Below, in pieces: positions 28,263 through 38,436 of a stretch of DNA of 64,000 bases. How positions within the stretch are numbered: the stretch's first letter is position 1; each line of letters starts with the position of its first letter. A program made the position numbers and the translations under genes. The notes under the pieces were generated by a model. The model did no database searches and was not told the origin of the DNA. It saw nothing but the letters and a program-made list of their open reading frames with translations. Origin of the DNA: Phaeovulum vinaykumarii (GTDB taxonomy: Bacteria; Pseudomonadota; Alphaproteobacteria; Rhodobacterales; Rhodobacteraceae); the NCBI RefSeq assembly GCF_900156695.1, contig NZ_FTOM01000002.1:124001-188000 (forward strand), written 5' to 3'.

Positions 28263-28650
28263 TCGGTTCACCTGCGACGGGCTTCGCAGCGGGGCGGGGG
28301 TGACTTCGGTCGCAACCGCCCCATTCCTTTCCGGCCCTTCCCGACATGGATCCGCCTGTCCCGGACCGCCGTCCGGTCGCGCTGCGGTGCCCGGCTACCG
28401 CACGCGACGCAGAAGGCGACTCGGGCGCGGAAGACGGCGTGCTGTTTGCGCCAACATGTGATCACGGCGTGAAAAAATGTGATCACAAAACACATTTTTT
28501 ATGCGCAAGCCTCGCGCAAAGCCGATTTTTCCGTGCCGGGGCGCGTGACTTGACCGAAGTTTTGGGCCAATAGGGTCTGGAATTCCAGCCAGCTTTGCGC
28601 CGGACCGATGCCGTGTCGGGCGCTTGCGCCTGCGACGAAGGGATATGACC
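28263..28650. other. 388-bp leader region of the sdh operon
   Basis: No gene is apparent. The region contains the paired GTGATCAC sites listed below, an AT-rich patch (CACATTTTTTATGCGC), and a possible promoter with TTGACC at 28550-28555 and TAGGGT at 28571-28576 (15-bp spacing, weak). Confidence 0.5.
28458..28486. promoter_or_regulatory. Tandem palindromic operator upstream of sdhC
   Basis: The palindrome GTGATCAC occurs at 28458-28465 and 28479-28486, each preceded by AAT or CAT (ATGTGATCAC both times). The repeats are 21 bp apart, two helical turns, which suggests cooperative binding of a dimeric regulator. They lie about 165-190 bp upstream of sdhC and upstream of the candidate -35. Regulator unknown. 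Confidence 0.55.
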
Positions 28651-29034
28651 ATGGCTGACGCAAACCGGGTGGACCGGCCGCTCTCTCCGCATCTTCAGAT
28701 CTATCGCCCGCAGTTGACCTCGGTCACGTCGATCCTGACGCGGATCACCGGCAACGGGCTGATCATCACCGCCTTCCTGGTCGTGTGGTGGCTGCTGGCG
28801 GCCGCGACGGGTGCCGACAGCTTTGCCACGGCCGATGCGGTGCTGACCTCGTGGTTCGGCGATCTGTGCCTGGCGGCGTCGACCTGGGCGCTGTGGTATC
28901 ATTTCCTGGCCGGTCTGCGTCACCTCTACTGGGACGCCGGCAAGGGCCTCGAGATCCACACGGCCGAGAAACTGGGCGTCGCCGTGATCGCCGGCGCCTT
29001 CGTGCTGAGCATCCTGACCTTCCTGGTCGTGTGA
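28651..29034 (+). CDS. sdhC: Succinate dehydrogenase cytochrome b556 subunit
   Basis: This 127-residue membrane anchor binds heme b and ubiquinone. RPLSPHLQIYRPQLTSVTSI is the conserved N-terminal signature with the quinone-site Ser/Arg region, and HFLAGLRHLYWD carries the heme-ligand His. There are three membrane helices. ATG 28651 follows GAAGGG at 8-base spacing and is preferred over ATG 28645. It heads sdhCDA-lipoprotein-sdhB. Confidence 0.93.
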   Translation: MADANRVDRPLSPHLQIYRPQLTSVTSILTRITGNGLIITAFLVVWWLLAAATGADSFATADAVLTSWFGDLCLAASTWALWYHFLAGLRHLYWDAGKGLEIHTAEKLGVAVIAGAFVLSILTFLVV

Positions 29035-29044
29035 GGGGGACGAC

Positions 29045-29416
29045 ATGCGTTATCTGACCGACCGCAAACGCGCCGAGGGCCGCGGGGCCGCCCATTCCGG
29101 CACGGCCGACCATTGGTACATGACGGTGTCCGCCGTCGCGCTGGCCTTCATGACGCCGGCCTTCATCTATGTGATGGGCTCGGCCATCGGCACCTCGCAC
29201 GAGGAGGTGCTGGCCACCTTCTCGCGGCCCTTCCCGGCGATCCTGGCGGGGCTTTACCTGGTGGTGGCGATGCAGCATTTCCGCCGCGGCGCCGCGATGA
29301 TGATCTCGGATTATTCGCAAGGCATCACCCGCAAGGCGCTGACCATCGGCGCGATTTCCATTTCCTACGCGGTGATTGCGGCGGGCGTTTTCGCGCTGGC
29401 CCGCATCGCGCTCTGA
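29045..29416 (+). CDS. sdhD: Succinate dehydrogenase membrane anchor subunit D
   Basis: This 123-residue three-helix membrane protein begins [20 protein letters not shown] and continues with [37 protein letters not shown] carries the conserved heme-region His and the D-Y pair. It sits 10 bp after sdhC and 13 bp before sdhA. Confidence 0.92.
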   Translation: MRYLTDRKRAEGRGAAHSGTADHWYMTVSAVALAFMTPAFIYVMGSAIGTSHEEVLATFSRPFPAILAGLYLVVAMQHFRRGAAMMISDYSQGITRKALTIGAISISYAVIAAGVFALARIAL

Positions 29417-29429
29417 GAGGGCTGACGAC

Positions 29430-31235
29430 ATGGCAGCTTATGCCTACGAGACGCATGAATACGACGTGGTGGTGGTGGGGGCCGGCGGCGCCGGCCTGCG
29501 CGCCACGCTGGGCATGGCCGAACAGGGCCTGCGCACCGCCTGCGTGACCAAGGTCTTCCCGACCCGCTCGCACACGGTCGCCGCCCAGGGCGGCATCGCC
29601 GCCAGCCTGGGCAACATGGGCCCCGACAGCTGGCAGTGGCACATGTATGACACCGTCAAGGGCTCGGACTGGCTGGGCGACACCGACGCGATGGAATACC
29701 TCGCGCGCGAGGCGCCCAAGGCCGTCTACGAGCTGGAACATTACGGCGTGCCCTTCTCGCGGACCGAGGAAGGCAAGATCTACCAGCGTCCCTTCGGCGG
29801 CCACACCACCGAATTCGGCGAAGGCCCGCCCGTGCAGCGCACCTGCGCCGCGGCCGACCGCACCGGCCACGCCATCCTGCACACGCTCTATGGCCAGTCG
29901 CTCAAGCAGAAGGCCGAGTTCTTCATCGAATATTTCGCCATCGACCTGATCATGTCCGAAGATGGCGTCTGCCAGGGCGTGGTCTGCTGGAAGCTCGATG
30001 ACGGCACGATGCATGTCTTCAACGCCAAGATGGTCGTTCTGGCCACCGGCGGTTACGGCCGCGCCTATTTCTCGGCGACCTCGGCGCATACCTGCACCGG
30101 CGACGGCGGCGGCATGGTGGCGCGCGCGGGCCTGCCGCTTCAGGACATGGAATTCGTGCAGTTCCACCCGACCGGCATCTATGGTTCGGGCTGCCTCATC
30201 ACCGAAGGCGCGCGCGGCGAAGGCGGCTATCTGACCAACGCCGAGGGTGAGCGCTTCATGGAACGCTATGCCCCCCACTACAAGGATCTGGCGCCGCGCG
30301 ACTATGTCTCGCGCTGCATGACCATGGAAATCCGCGAAGGCCGCGGCGTGGGCGAGCATGGCGACCACATCCACCTGAACCTCAGCCACCTGCCGCCCGA
30401 GGCGCTGGCCGAGCGTCTGCCCGGCATCTCGGAAAGCGCCAAGATCTTTGCCGGCGTCGACGTCACCAAGGAGCCGATCCCGGTCCTGCCGACGGTGCAC
30501 TACAACATGGGCGGCATCCCCACCAACTACTGGGGCGAGGCGCTGAACCCGACCGCGGCCAACCCGACCGCCGTCGTGCCCGGCCTGATGGCCGTGGGCG
30601 AGGCCGGCTGCGCCAGCGTGCACGGCGCCAACCGTCTGGGCTCGAACTCGCTGATCGACCTGGTGGTCTTCGGACGCGCCGCGGCGATCCGGGCCGGCCA
30701 GGTGGTCGACCGCACCAAGGGCAACCCCGAGCTGAACGCCGCCTCGGTCGAGAAGGCCTTTGCCCGCTTTGACGCGCTGCGCCATGCCGACGGCGGCACG
30801 CCCACGGCCGAGCTGCGTCTGGAGATGCAGCGCACCATGCAGGCCGATGCCGCGGTGTTCCGCACCTCGAAGACGCTGGCCGAAGGCGTCGAGAAGATGA
30901 CCGCCATCGCCGGCAAGCTGGACGATCTGAAGGTCACCGACCGCTCGCTCATCTGGAACTCGGACCTGATGGAGACGCTCGAGCTGACCAACCTGATGCC
31001 CAACGCGCTGGCGACGATTGTCGGGGCCGAGGCGCGCAAGGAAAGCCGCGGCGCCCATGCGCACGAGGATTTCACCACGCGCGACGACGAAAACTGGCGC
31101 AAGCACACGGTCAGCCGGGTCGAAGGCAATGCGGTCACGCTGAGCTATCGTCCGGTCGTCACCGATCCGCTGACGACCGAGGCCGAGGGGGGCATCAGCC
31201 TGTCCACCATCGCGCCGAAGGCCCGGACCTTCTGA
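29430..31235 (+). CDS. sdhA: Succinate dehydrogenase flavoprotein subunit
   Basis: This 601-residue FAD subunit oxidises succinate to fumarate. [20 protein letters not shown] is the FAD Rossmann motif. [20 protein letters not shown] contains the flavin-linking His. [11 protein letters not shown] and [14 protein letters not shown] are catalytic and FAD contacts, and [10 protein letters not shown] closes the site. ATG 29430 gives the usual N-terminus. The stop overlaps the following lipoprotein start. Confidence 0.97.
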   Translation: MAAYAYETHEYDVVVVGAGGAGLRATLGMAEQGLRTACVTKVFPTRSHTVAAQGGIAASLGNMGPDSWQWHMYDTVKGSDWLGDTDAMEYLAREAPKAVYELEHYGVPFSRTEEGKIYQRPFGGHTTEFGEGPPVQRTCAAADRTGHAILHTLYGQSLKQKAEFFIEYFAIDLIMSEDGVCQGVVCWKLDDGTMHVFNAKMVVLATGGYGRAYFSATSAHTCTGDGGGMVARAGLPLQDMEFVQFHPTGIYGSGCLITEGARGEGGYLTNAEGERFMERYAPHYKDLAPRDYVSRCMTMEIREGRGVGEHGDHIHLNLSHLPPEALAERLPGISESAKIFAGVDVTKEPIPVLPTVHYNMGGIPTNYWGEALNPTAANPTAVVPGLMAVGEAGCASVHGANRLGSNSLIDLVVFGRAAAIRAGQVVDRTKGNPELNAASVEKAFARFDALRHADGGTPTAELRLEMQRTMQADAAVFRTSKTLAEGVEKMTAIAGKLDDLKVTDRSLIWNSDLMETLELTNLMPNALATIVGAEARKESRGAHAHEDFTTRDDENWRKHTVSRVEGNAVTLSYRPVVTDPLTTEAEGGISLSTIAPKARTF

Positions 31236-31576
31236 TGACCGGGGCCGGGGCAGTCCCGTCCGGGGCGGCGCGTGCCTTGCGCGCGGCCGTCCTGGCCGGT
31301 CCCGCCCTGGCGCTGGCGGCCTGCGCGGCGTCGATGCCGCGCGACCGGGCCGAAGAGGTCTGCTTCGAGGAGGCGCGTCTGGCGCTCCACCCGCGCGGGC
31401 AGGTGGCGCTGGGCGTCGCCTCGGGGCGCGGCCTTGTCTCGAAGGTCGAGATCGACCTGTCGAGCGCCTATCTGATGGGCCGGGATCCGGCCGAGGTCTA
31501 CGCGCGTTGCGTGAAATCGAAATCCGGCCAGCCTCCGTCGCGGCCGCTCTATTCCCGAACTGACTGGAAGGGATAA
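31235..31576 (+). CDS. Small lipoprotein encoded between sdhA and sdhB
   Basis: This 113-residue protein has an N-terminal hydrophobic segment and lipobox-like LALAAC (Cys near 30), then a mature part with CFEEARLALHPRGQ, a beta-rich VALGVASGRGLVSKVEIDLSS and a C-terminal YARCVKSKSG. Its start shares the A of the sdhA stop codon (TGATG), and sdhB begins 3 bp after it, so it is inside the operon. Function unknown; possibly linked to quinone or envelope adaptation, but nothing in the sequence shows this. Confidence 0.75.
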   Translation: MTGAGAVPSGAARALRAAVLAGPALALAACAASMPRDRAEEVCFEEARLALHPRGQVALGVASGRGLVSKVEIDLSSAYLMGRDPAEVYARCVKSKSGQPPSRPLYSRTDWKG

Positions 31577-31579
31577 GTC

Positions 31580-32356
31580 ATGGTTCAGTTGACCCTGCCC
31601 AAGAACTCGAAGATCCGCACGGGCAAGACCTGGCCGCGCCCCGAGGGCAAGAACGTCCGCAAGTTCCTGATCTATCGCTGGGATCCGGACACGGGCGAAA
31701 ACCCGCGTGTCGACACCTATTTCGTCGACGTCGACAAATGCGGCCCGATGATCCTGGATGCGCTTATCAAGATCAAGAACGAGATCGACCCGACGCTGAC
31801 CTTCCGCCGGTCGTGCCGCGAGGGGATCTGCGGCTCCTGCGCGATGAACATCGACGGCACCAACACGCTGGCCTGCATCAAGGGCCTCGACGAGGTGAAG
31901 GGCGACGTCAAGATCTATCCGCTGCCGCATATGCCGGTGGTCAAGGATCTGATCCCCGATCTGACGCATTTCTATGCCCAGCATGCCTCGATCATGCCGT
32001 GGCTGGAAACCAAGACCAACCGTCCGGCCAAGGAATGGCGCCAGTCGATCGAGGATCGCAAGAAACTCGACGGGCTCTATGAATGCGTGATGTGCGCGTC
32101 GTGCTCGACCTCGTGCCCCAGCTATTGGTGGAACGGCGACCGCTATCTGGGCCCGGCGTCGCTGCTGCATGCCTATCGCTGGATCATCGACAGCCGTGAC
32201 GAGGCCACCGCCGAGCGTCTGGACGCGCTCGAGGATCCGTTCAAGCTCTATCGCTGCCACACGATCATGAATTGCGCCAAGACCTGTCCCAAGGGTCTGA
32301 ACCCGGCCAAGGCCATCGCCGAGATCAAGAAGATGATGGTCTCGCGCAGGGTCTGA
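31580..32356 (+). CDS. sdhB: Succinate dehydrogenase iron-sulfur subunit
   Basis: This 258-residue subunit carries three clusters: [12 protein letters not shown] with a later NTLAC for 2Fe-2[17 protein letters not shown] for 4Fe-4S, and [18 protein letters not shown] for 3Fe-4S. It bridges SdhA to the SdhCD membrane anchor. AAGGGATAAGTC lies before the ATG. Confidence 0.97.
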   Translation: MVQLTLPKNSKIRTGKTWPRPEGKNVRKFLIYRWDPDTGENPRVDTYFVDVDKCGPMILDALIKIKNEIDPTLTFRRSCREGICGSCAMNIDGTNTLACIKGLDEVKGDVKIYPLPHMPVVKDLIPDLTHFYAQHASIMPWLETKTNRPAKEWRQSIEDRKKLDGLYECVMCASCSTSCPSYWWNGDRYLGPASLLHAYRWIIDSRDEATAERLDALEDPFKLYRCHTIMNCAKTCPKGLNPAKAIAEIKKMMVSRRV

Positions 32357-32460
32357 GACACGCCGGGCGGACACGGATCCGAGGGGTGCGCCAGCCGGCG
32401 CGCCTCTCGGAACGGTCGCCGCAGTGCCCGATCTGCGGCGCTGACCTCGGGGGAAAACGC

Positions 32461-32985
32461 ATGGCCGTTCCGGACTCGAAGGCGGCGTTGCTCGACGCCA
32501 TCTCCACGACATTCGACCGCTTGATGGCCAATCTGCTGCGGGTTCCCGATGCGCGCGCGCAGGACAGGTCCATGCCGGGTCATGCCGCCGGAACCCTGAT
32601 GAGTCCGTCCGACCTCGTGGCCTATCTCATCGGCTGGAACGCACTTGTCCTGAAGTGGCTTGCGCGCGACGATGCCGGTCAGCCGGTGGTCTTTCCGGAG
32701 GAAGGGTTCAACTGGAACCAGCTCGGGCTTCTGGCGCAGAAATTCCAGACCGATTGTCCCGAAGGTGACTGGCCTGCGCGCCTGGAGCGCCTGGCCGCGC
32801 TCAAGGCGCAGGTGGTCGAGACCGTTTCCAGGCGTTCGGACCTCGAGCTTTACGGCAGCCCCTGGTATGGGAAATGGACCAAGGGGCGCATGATCCAGCT
32901 GAACACCTCGTCCCCCTACATGAACGCCCGCAAGCGCCTTCGCGCGTGGCTGCGCGACGCGGAGCGGGCGGGTCTCACGTCCTGA
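32461..32985 (+). CDS. ClbS/DfsB family four-helix protein
   Basis: This 174-residue protein has the ClbS/DfsB (DUF1706) pattern: an N-terminal helix LLDAISTTFDRLMANL, MSPSDLVAYLIGWNALVLKWL, PEEGFNWNQLGLLAQKF and ELYGSPWYGKWTKGRMIQLN with SPYMNARKRLRAWLR. Members are DinB-like four-helix bundles; ClbS protects DNA from colibactin, but most relatives are uncharacterised. The ATG at 32461 begins the recognisable domain; the ORF upstream overlaps sdhB. No strong ribosome site. Confidence 0.8.
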   Translation: MAVPDSKAALLDAISTTFDRLMANLLRVPDARAQDRSMPGHAAGTLMSPSDLVAYLIGWNALVLKWLARDDAGQPVVFPEEGFNWNQLGLLAQKFQTDCPEGDWPARLERLAALKAQVVETVSRRSDLELYGSPWYGKWTKGRMIQLNTSSPYMNARKRLRAWLRDAERAGLTS

Positions 32986-32994
32986 AGGGGCGGC

Positions 32995-34083
32995 TCAGTC
33001 GAAGACGCCGGTCACGCGGCCCAGCAGCATGAAGGCGCGGGCGGTGCGGGTTTCGGACAGCGCGGCCAGGTCGGCGTCGGAGGCCGTCTTCTCGAAATCG
33101 GCCATGATGCGGTCGAACTGGCGCAGGACATGGTGGGCGGCGTCGCGGAAGACCGCATCCTGGCGCATCCGCCCCGCCGTCAGCGCCAGGCTCGAGCGGT
33201 CGTGGATCCCGCCCAGCTCGGCGATGCTACGGCCCCGCTCGCCGCGCGCGAACCGCCGCCAGGCCGCAGGCGACACCGGGTCGGGGGTCAGGTCTTCCAT
33301 GAAGATCCCGTCCTGCGACAGCAGCGTCAGCGCATCTTGCGCCGCGCGGATCAGCTTGGCGGTCCGGTGGTCGTCCAGCGCGCGGCGCAGCGCGCGAAAG
33401 CCCGCGCGGTCGTTGCGGTCTTCGGGAAAATTCAGCGCGCGCAGGAAATCGGTGACAGACACGGGCGGCCGCATCGCATCGTCGGGGGTGCCCAGCGCCA
33501 GCGTGGGCTCGGCCTCGCTGGCGGGGGCGGGACGCGCGGCGGGCAGCGCGGCCTTCTGTTCGGGTGCGGGCGGTGGTGCGGCGGGCGTGCGCGGCGGTGC
33601 GGCGGGGCGCGGCTGATGGCGGCGTGCGGCCGTCCCGCCGCCCCCGCCGCCCCCGCGCATGTCCGAGGAGGCGCCGGTGGCCGCGCGCATCTGTGCCTGC
33701 TGGGACTGCCAGCTGGCGCGCATGGTCTCGATCGTGCGTTGAAGGCGCTCGGCCTCGGCGCGCATGGTGCGGGCGCTGCGCGCCGCCATCGCGGCCACCC
33801 AGATCAGCACGACAGGCAGGAACACCCCCACCAGCGCCACGATCGTCGAGAGCAGCCCCCCCGAGGTCAGATCGCCGCCGTTGTGGTCCAGCGACCAGAA
33901 GAACAGCCCCACAAGACCCAGCCAGCCCAGCGACACCAGCGCCGCCGCCAGTTCAGGCGACATCAGCCCCGGTTCGCCGGGGCTCAGGCGCGCCCGCATG
34001 CCCAGGGGCGGCGGCACATCACCGGCGCCGGTCTCCGCGGGCGGCATGTCGTCGTCGGAGGGCTGGGGAGTGCCTTGCGACAT
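32995..34083 (-). CDS. Membrane protein with coiled region and Pro/Ala linker
   Basis: I do not recognise a named family in this 362-residue protein. Two membrane helices (about 44-63 and 77-102) are followed by a helical segment SARTMRAEAERLQRTIETMR likely to coil, a Gly run with a Pro/Ala linker (about 145-205), and a soluble C-terminal domain (about 210-362) that starts PPVSVTDFLRALNFPEDRND and contains DDHRTAKLIRAAQDALTLLS. The same arrangement is seen in uncharacterised Rhodobacterales proteins. It ends 9 bp past the convergent ClbS-like gene and lies 16 bp beyond greA on the other side. Confidence 0.7.
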   Translation of the reverse strand: MSQGTPQPSDDDMPPAETGAGDVPPPLGMRARLSPGEPGLMSPELAAALVSLGWLGLVGLFFWSLDHNGGDLTSGGLLSTIVALVGVFLPVVLIWVAAMAARSARTMRAEAERLQRTIETMRASWQSQQAQMRAATGASSDMRGGGGGGGTAARRHQPRPAAPPRTPAAPPPAPEQKAALPAARPAPASEAEPTLALGTPDDAMRPPVSVTDFLRALNFPEDRNDRAGFRALRRALDDHRTAKLIRAAQDALTLLSQDGIFMEDLTPDPVSPAAWRRFARGERGRSIAELGGIHDRSSLALTAGRMRQDAVFRDAAHHVLRQFDRIMADFEKTASDADLAALSETRTARAFMLLGRVTGVFD

Positions 34084-34099
34084 GGCGCGCGCCCTGACC

Positions 34100-34570
34100 T
34101 CAGATGTAGCGGATCGAGACGATCTCGTAGCTCTTGCCGCCGCCGGGCGTGCGCACTTCGACGCTGTCGCCTTCGTCCTTGCCGATCAGCGCACGGGCCA
34201 GCGGCGAGCGCATGTTCAGCAGGCCGCGTTCGATGTCGGCCTCGGCCTCGCCCACGATCTGATAGGTCTTTTGCTCTTCGGTGTCCTCATCGACAAGGGT
34301 CACCGTGGCGCCGAACTTGATCGAGCCGGACAGCTTCGAGGGGTCGATCACCTCGGCCAGCGAGATCAGCCCCTCGAGTTCGCGGATGCGGCCCTCGATG
34401 AAGCTCTGGCGTTCGCGGGCGGCGTGGTATTCGGCGTTCTCGGACAGGTCGCCATGCGCCCGTGCCTCGGCAATGTCGCGGATGACCGCGGGACGATCCA
34501 CGGTCTTGAGGGTCTTGAGCTCGTTGTCCAGCGCGTCGAAACCCGCGCGGGTCATCGGGATCTTTTCCAT
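34100..34570 (-). CDS. greA: Transcription elongation factor GreA
   Basis: This 156-residue factor rescues backtracked RNA polymerase by stimulating transcript cleavage. The N-terminal coiled coil has the acidic tip [20 protein letters not shown], followed by the C-terminal FKBP-like domain ([41 protein letters not shown]). A much longer upstream ORF is spurious. Same strand as, and upstream of, the membrane protein at 32995. Confidence 0.96.
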   Translation of the reverse strand: MEKIPMTRAGFDALDNELKTLKTVDRPAVIRDIAEARAHGDLSENAEYHAARERQSFIEGRIRELEGLISLAEVIDPSKLSGSIKFGATVTLVDEDTEEQKTYQIVGEAEADIERGLLNMRSPLARALIGKDEGDSVEVRTPGGGKSYEIVSIRYI

Positions 34571-34886
34571 GGCAGGGGCTCGCGGTTCAGGGCTTGCGAA
34601 ACGTGTTTCTTGTCGTGTGGTCTCGCCTGTAAATCCGTTCTGCCGCCCGAAAGTCAAGAGCGGGGGTCGGATTCGCCGCAGCCCGGACGCGCCGTGACGG
34701 GGTGTTTCACGGCGGCAATCCGCCGAGCCGGGGGGAGCGCCGCGCCGGGGGCGCCATGCTGCCATAATGCCGCAACGCGGCAAGATGGCAGGTCCGGGCG
34801 CCGCGTCATGATTGCCTCGTGCCCTCGGGTAAGCTACTCGTGACAGGATTATTGCCAGGATAAGACCAAGCGGGGGGACGTGGGGC
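34571..34886. other. 316-bp divergent region between greA and etfD
   Basis: No gene is seen. It must hold promoters for both genes, but I see no convincing consensus element. Confidence 0.5.
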
Positions 34887-36536
34887 ATGGCCGAGATCGA
34901 ACGCGAGTCGATGGAATATGACGTTGTGATCGTGGGCGCCGGCCCCTCGGGTCTGTCGGCCGCGATCCGGCTCAAGCAGATGGACCCCGATCTACAGGTC
35001 GTCGTGCTCGAGAAGGGGTCGGAGGTGGGTGCCCACATCCTGTCGGGCGCTGTTCTGGACCCGGCGGGGCTTGACGTGCTGATCCCCGACTGGCGCGACC
35101 GCGGCGCCCCGGTCAAGACCGCCGTGCGCGAGGACAACTTCTGGATCCTGACCGCGGGCAGCCACAGCCGCATTCCGTCCTGGCCGATGCCGCCGCTGAT
35201 GTCGAACCACGGCAAATACATCGTGTCGATGGGCAATGTCTGCCGCTGGCTGGCCGAACAGGCCGAGGCGCTGGGCGTCGAGATCTTTCCCGGCATGTCG
35301 GCTTCGGAACTGGTCTGGAGCGAGGACGGCGCGGTCAAGGGTGTCGTCGCCGGCGAATTCGGCAAGGACGCCGACGGCACGCCCGGCCCGAACTACGAAC
35401 CGGGGATGGAGCTGCACGGCAAATATGTGCTGATCGCCGAGGGCGTGCGCGGGTCGCTTGCCAAGCAGGTGATCGGCAAGTTCGCGCTGTCCGCGGGCAA
35501 GTGCCCGCAGAAATACGGCATCGGCATGAAGGAGATCTGGGAGATCGACCCGGCCCTTCACCGCGAAGGCACCGTGACCCACACGATGGGTTGGCCGCTG
35601 GGCGACGAGGCCGGGGGCGGGTCGTTCATCTATCACGCCGAGAACAACCAGCTCTTCATCGGCTTTGTCGTGCACCTGAACTACAAGAACCCCCATCTGA
35701 ACCCCTACATGGAGTTCCAGCGCTTCAAGCATCACCCCGAGATTGCCAAGCTGCTGGAGGGGGGCAAGCGCGTCGCCTATGGCGCCCGCGCCATCTCCGA
35801 GGGCGGCTGGCAGTCGATCCCGAAGGTGGTCTTCCCCGGCGGGGCGCTGCTGGGGTGTTCGGCCGGTCTGGTCAACGTCCCGCGCATCAAGGGCAACCAC
35901 AACGCCATGCTGTCGGGCATTGCCGCCGCCGAGGCTGCCGCCGCCGCGATCAAGGACGGGCGCTCGGGCGACGAGCTGACCGGCTATGAAAAGGCGCTGC
36001 GCAGCGGTCCCATCGCGCGCGACCTCAAGCCCGTGCGCAACGTCAAGCCGCTATGGTCGCATCTGGGCATGTGGGGCAGCATGATCGCGGGCGGCTTCGA
36101 CATGTGGGTGGCCAACCTGACCGGCTGGAACCCGCTGGGCACGCTCAAGCATCACCGCACCGATGCCGCGATGACCGAGCCGGCGTCCAAGCACAAGCCG
36201 ATCGACTATCCCAAGCCCGACGGCAAGATCAGCTTCGACCGGCTGACCAACGTGGCCTTTGCCGCCACCAACCACGAGGAAAGCCAGCCCTGCCACCTGC
36301 GGCTGACCGACCCCGAGGCGCCGATCAAGATCAACCTGGCGCAATTCGACGAACCGGCGCAGCGCTATTGCCCCGCCGGCGTCTACGAGGTGCTCGAGGG
36401 CGAGGACGGGCCGCGGTTCCAGATCAACTTCCAGAACTGCGTGCATTGCAAGACCTGCGACATCAAGGACCCCAGCCAGAACATCACCTGGACCACGCCG
36501 CAGGGTGGCGACGGGCCGAACTACCCCAACATGTGA
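34887..36536 (+). CDS. etfD: Electron-transfer flavoprotein:ubiquinone oxidoreductase
   Basis: This 549-residue membrane-associated flavo-iron-sulfur protein passes electrons from reduced ETF to ubiquinone. [19 protein letters not shown] is the FAD site, [19 protein letters not shown] is family-specific, and the C-terminal 4Fe-4S motif reads YCPAGVYE ... [13 protein letters not shown]. It links acyl-CoA and other dehydrogenases to the quinone pool, alongside the sdh genes. Length is typical. Confidence 0.96.
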   Translation: MAEIERESMEYDVVIVGAGPSGLSAAIRLKQMDPDLQVVVLEKGSEVGAHILSGAVLDPAGLDVLIPDWRDRGAPVKTAVREDNFWILTAGSHSRIPSWPMPPLMSNHGKYIVSMGNVCRWLAEQAEALGVEIFPGMSASELVWSEDGAVKGVVAGEFGKDADGTPGPNYEPGMELHGKYVLIAEGVRGSLAKQVIGKFALSAGKCPQKYGIGMKEIWEIDPALHREGTVTHTMGWPLGDEAGGGSFIYHAENNQLFIGFVVHLNYKNPHLNPYMEFQRFKHHPEIAKLLEGGKRVAYGARAISEGGWQSIPKVVFPGGALLGCSAGLVNVPRIKGNHNAMLSGIAAAEAAAAAIKDGRSGDELTGYEKALRSGPIARDLKPVRNVKPLWSHLGMWGSMIAGGFDMWVANLTGWNPLGTLKHHRTDAAMTEPASKHKPIDYPKPDGKISFDRLTNVAFAATNHEESQPCHLRLTDPEAPIKINLAQFDEPAQRYCPAGVYEVLEGEDGPRFQINFQNCVHCKTCDIKDPSQNITWTTPQGGDGPNYPNM

Positions 36537-36543
36537 CGCGTGT

Positions 36544-36567
36544 CCGGCCGGGATCCTTCCCGGCCGG
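36544..36567 (+). terminator. Hairpin after etfD
   Basis: CCGGCCGGG and CCCGGCCGG form a perfect 9-bp stem with loop ATCCTT, 7 bp after the stop. Only two T follow, so it may be a weak terminator. Confidence 0.55.
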
Positions 36568-36714
36568 TTGCGTCTGGCGCGCCCGACGGGGCGCAGGACA
36601 GCACGATCACGTTCCGGTGTCACGTCTGCGCGACAGGTCGCGCACAAGATCGGGCGGGCGATTGCCTTGCCGGGGGGCGACAGCTAGATTCGCGCCGTCT
36701 AGCCGGAGATCTGC

Positions 36715-38433
36715 GTGCCCCTTTCGTTTCCCCGTCCCGCTGTCCTTTGCAAGGTTCCGGCCGCTCTGGCCCTGACCTTCGCGCTGGCCGCTCCGCTGGC
36801 CGCCGAGGCCCCCGCCGGGGCCTATCTGGCCGCGCGTTTCGCCAGCGCCAATGACGATTACGCCGCCGCCGCGACCTATTACGCGCGCGCCCTGGCCGGC
36901 GATTCCGCGAATGTGATGCTTCAGGAAAGCGCGCTGGTGGCCTATCTGGGCAGCGGCGATCTCGATCGTGCTGCCCGGCTGGCGCAGGAGGCCGGCGCCC
37001 GCAGTCCCAGCCAGATCGCTGCGCTGGTCCAGCTGGCCGCGGCGGGCAAGGCCGGCGATTACGCCGCCGCCGGCGCGCTTCTGGATGACGGCCTGCGCGT
37101 GGGCCCGCTGGTCGAGGGGCTGGCGCGCGGCTGGATCGCGCTGGGCCGCGGCCAGATGTCCGAGGCCGTGCGCCATTTCGATGCCCTGACCGCCGAGCCG
37201 GGCCTGACCGCCTTTGGCGCCTATCACAAGGCGCTGGCGCTGGCCTCGGTGGGCGATTTCGAGGGCGCCGATGCGATCTTCTCGGGCGAGGCATCGCGCG
37301 TGCTGCGCTCGACCCGGCGGGGGGTTCTGGCCTATGCCGAGATCCTCAGCCAGCTTGAACGCAACGACGACGCGCTGGCCGTTCTCGAGGCGGTCTTCGG
37401 GGCCGACCCCGACCCCGAGGCGACCAAGATGATCGAGACGCTCAGGGCCGGGGGAACGCTGCCTTTCAGCATTGTCACCGATGCCCGCGACGGGCTGGCC
37501 GAGACCTATCTGACCGTCGCCGGTGCGCTGCGCGGCGAAACGCCCGATGCCTATACGCTGGTCTATGCGCGTCTTGGCGCCTATCTGCGCCCCGACCTGG
37601 CCGATGCGATGCTGCTGATCGGGGCGATCCTCGAGGAGCAGCAGCAATACGACCTGGCCAATGCCGCCTATGCGCAGGTGCCGCGGTCCAGCCCGGGGTT
37701 CCCGGCGGCCGAGACCGGGCGGGCGGGCGCGCTGATCGCCTCGGGCAATGCCGACGAAGGGATCGAGGTGCTCGAGGCGCTGTCGCGCGCCTATCCGCGC
37801 CTGCCGGGGGTGTGGATGACGCTGGGCGATGCGCTGCGCCGGGCCGAACGCTATCCCGAGGCCGCCACTGCCTATGACCGGGCCGTGACGCTTTATGGCG
37901 ACCCCGAGACCGTGGGCTGGTTTCTCTATTACGCGCGCGGCGTGGCGCTGGAACGTTCGGGGGAATGGGACCGCGCCGAGGCCGACCTGAAGAAGGCGCT
38001 GGAGCTGTCGCCCGATCACCCGCAGGTGCTGAATTATCTGGGCTATTCCTGGGTCGACATGGGGCGCAACCTCGATGCCGCGCTGGACATGATCGAACGC
38101 GCGGTCGAGGCCCGGCCCGACGATGGCTATATCGTCGATTCGCTGGGATGGGCGCTCTATCGTCTGGGCCGCTACCGCGAGGCGGCGGTGCAGATGGAGC
38201 GCGCTGTCGAGCTGACCCCGGAAGATCCGCTGATCAACGACCATCTGGGCGATGTCTTCTGGGCCGTTGGCCGCAAGCGCGAGGCGCGGTTCCAGTGGAT
38301 GCGCGCGCTGTCGTTCGAACCCGAGGCCGAGAAGGACGCCCGGCGCATCCGCCGCAAGCTGGAGATCGGGCTCGATGCGGTGCTGGCCGAGGAAGGGGCG
38401 CCGCCGCTGCGGGCCGCCGACAAGCAGGACTGA
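36715..38433 (+). CDS. Exported TPR-repeat protein
   Basis: This 572-residue protein starts at a GTG (GGAG upstream) and begins with a likely signal peptide (about 1-30, ending APLAAEA). The rest is helical repeats; clear TPRs near the C-terminus include AEADLKKALELSPDHPQVLN, YLGYSWVDMGRNLDAALDMI and ALYRLGRYREAAVQMERAVE. Similar proteins are common in Alphaproteobacteria and are thought to act in envelope protein assembly. It ends 3 bp before ispE, so the two may be cotranscribed. Confidence 0.8.
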   Translation: MPLSFPRPAVLCKVPAALALTFALAAPLAAEAPAGAYLAARFASANDDYAAAATYYARALAGDSANVMLQESALVAYLGSGDLDRAARLAQEAGARSPSQIAALVQLAAAGKAGDYAAAGALLDDGLRVGPLVEGLARGWIALGRGQMSEAVRHFDALTAEPGLTAFGAYHKALALASVGDFEGADAIFSGEASRVLRSTRRGVLAYAEILSQLERNDDALAVLEAVFGADPDPEATKMIETLRAGGTLPFSIVTDARDGLAETYLTVAGALRGETPDAYTLVYARLGAYLRPDLADAMLLIGAILEEQQQYDLANAAYAQVPRSSPGFPAAETGRAGALIASGNADEGIEVLEALSRAYPRLPGVWMTLGDALRRAERYPEAATAYDRAVTLYGDPETVGWFLYYARGVALERSGEWDRAEADLKKALELSPDHPQVLNYLGYSWVDMGRNLDAALDMIERAVEARPDDGYIVDSLGWALYRLGRYREAAVQMERAVELTPEDPLINDHLGDVFWAVGRKREARFQWMRALSFEPEAEKDARRIRRKLEIGLDAVLAEEGAPPLRAADKQD

Positions 38434-38436
38434 TCC

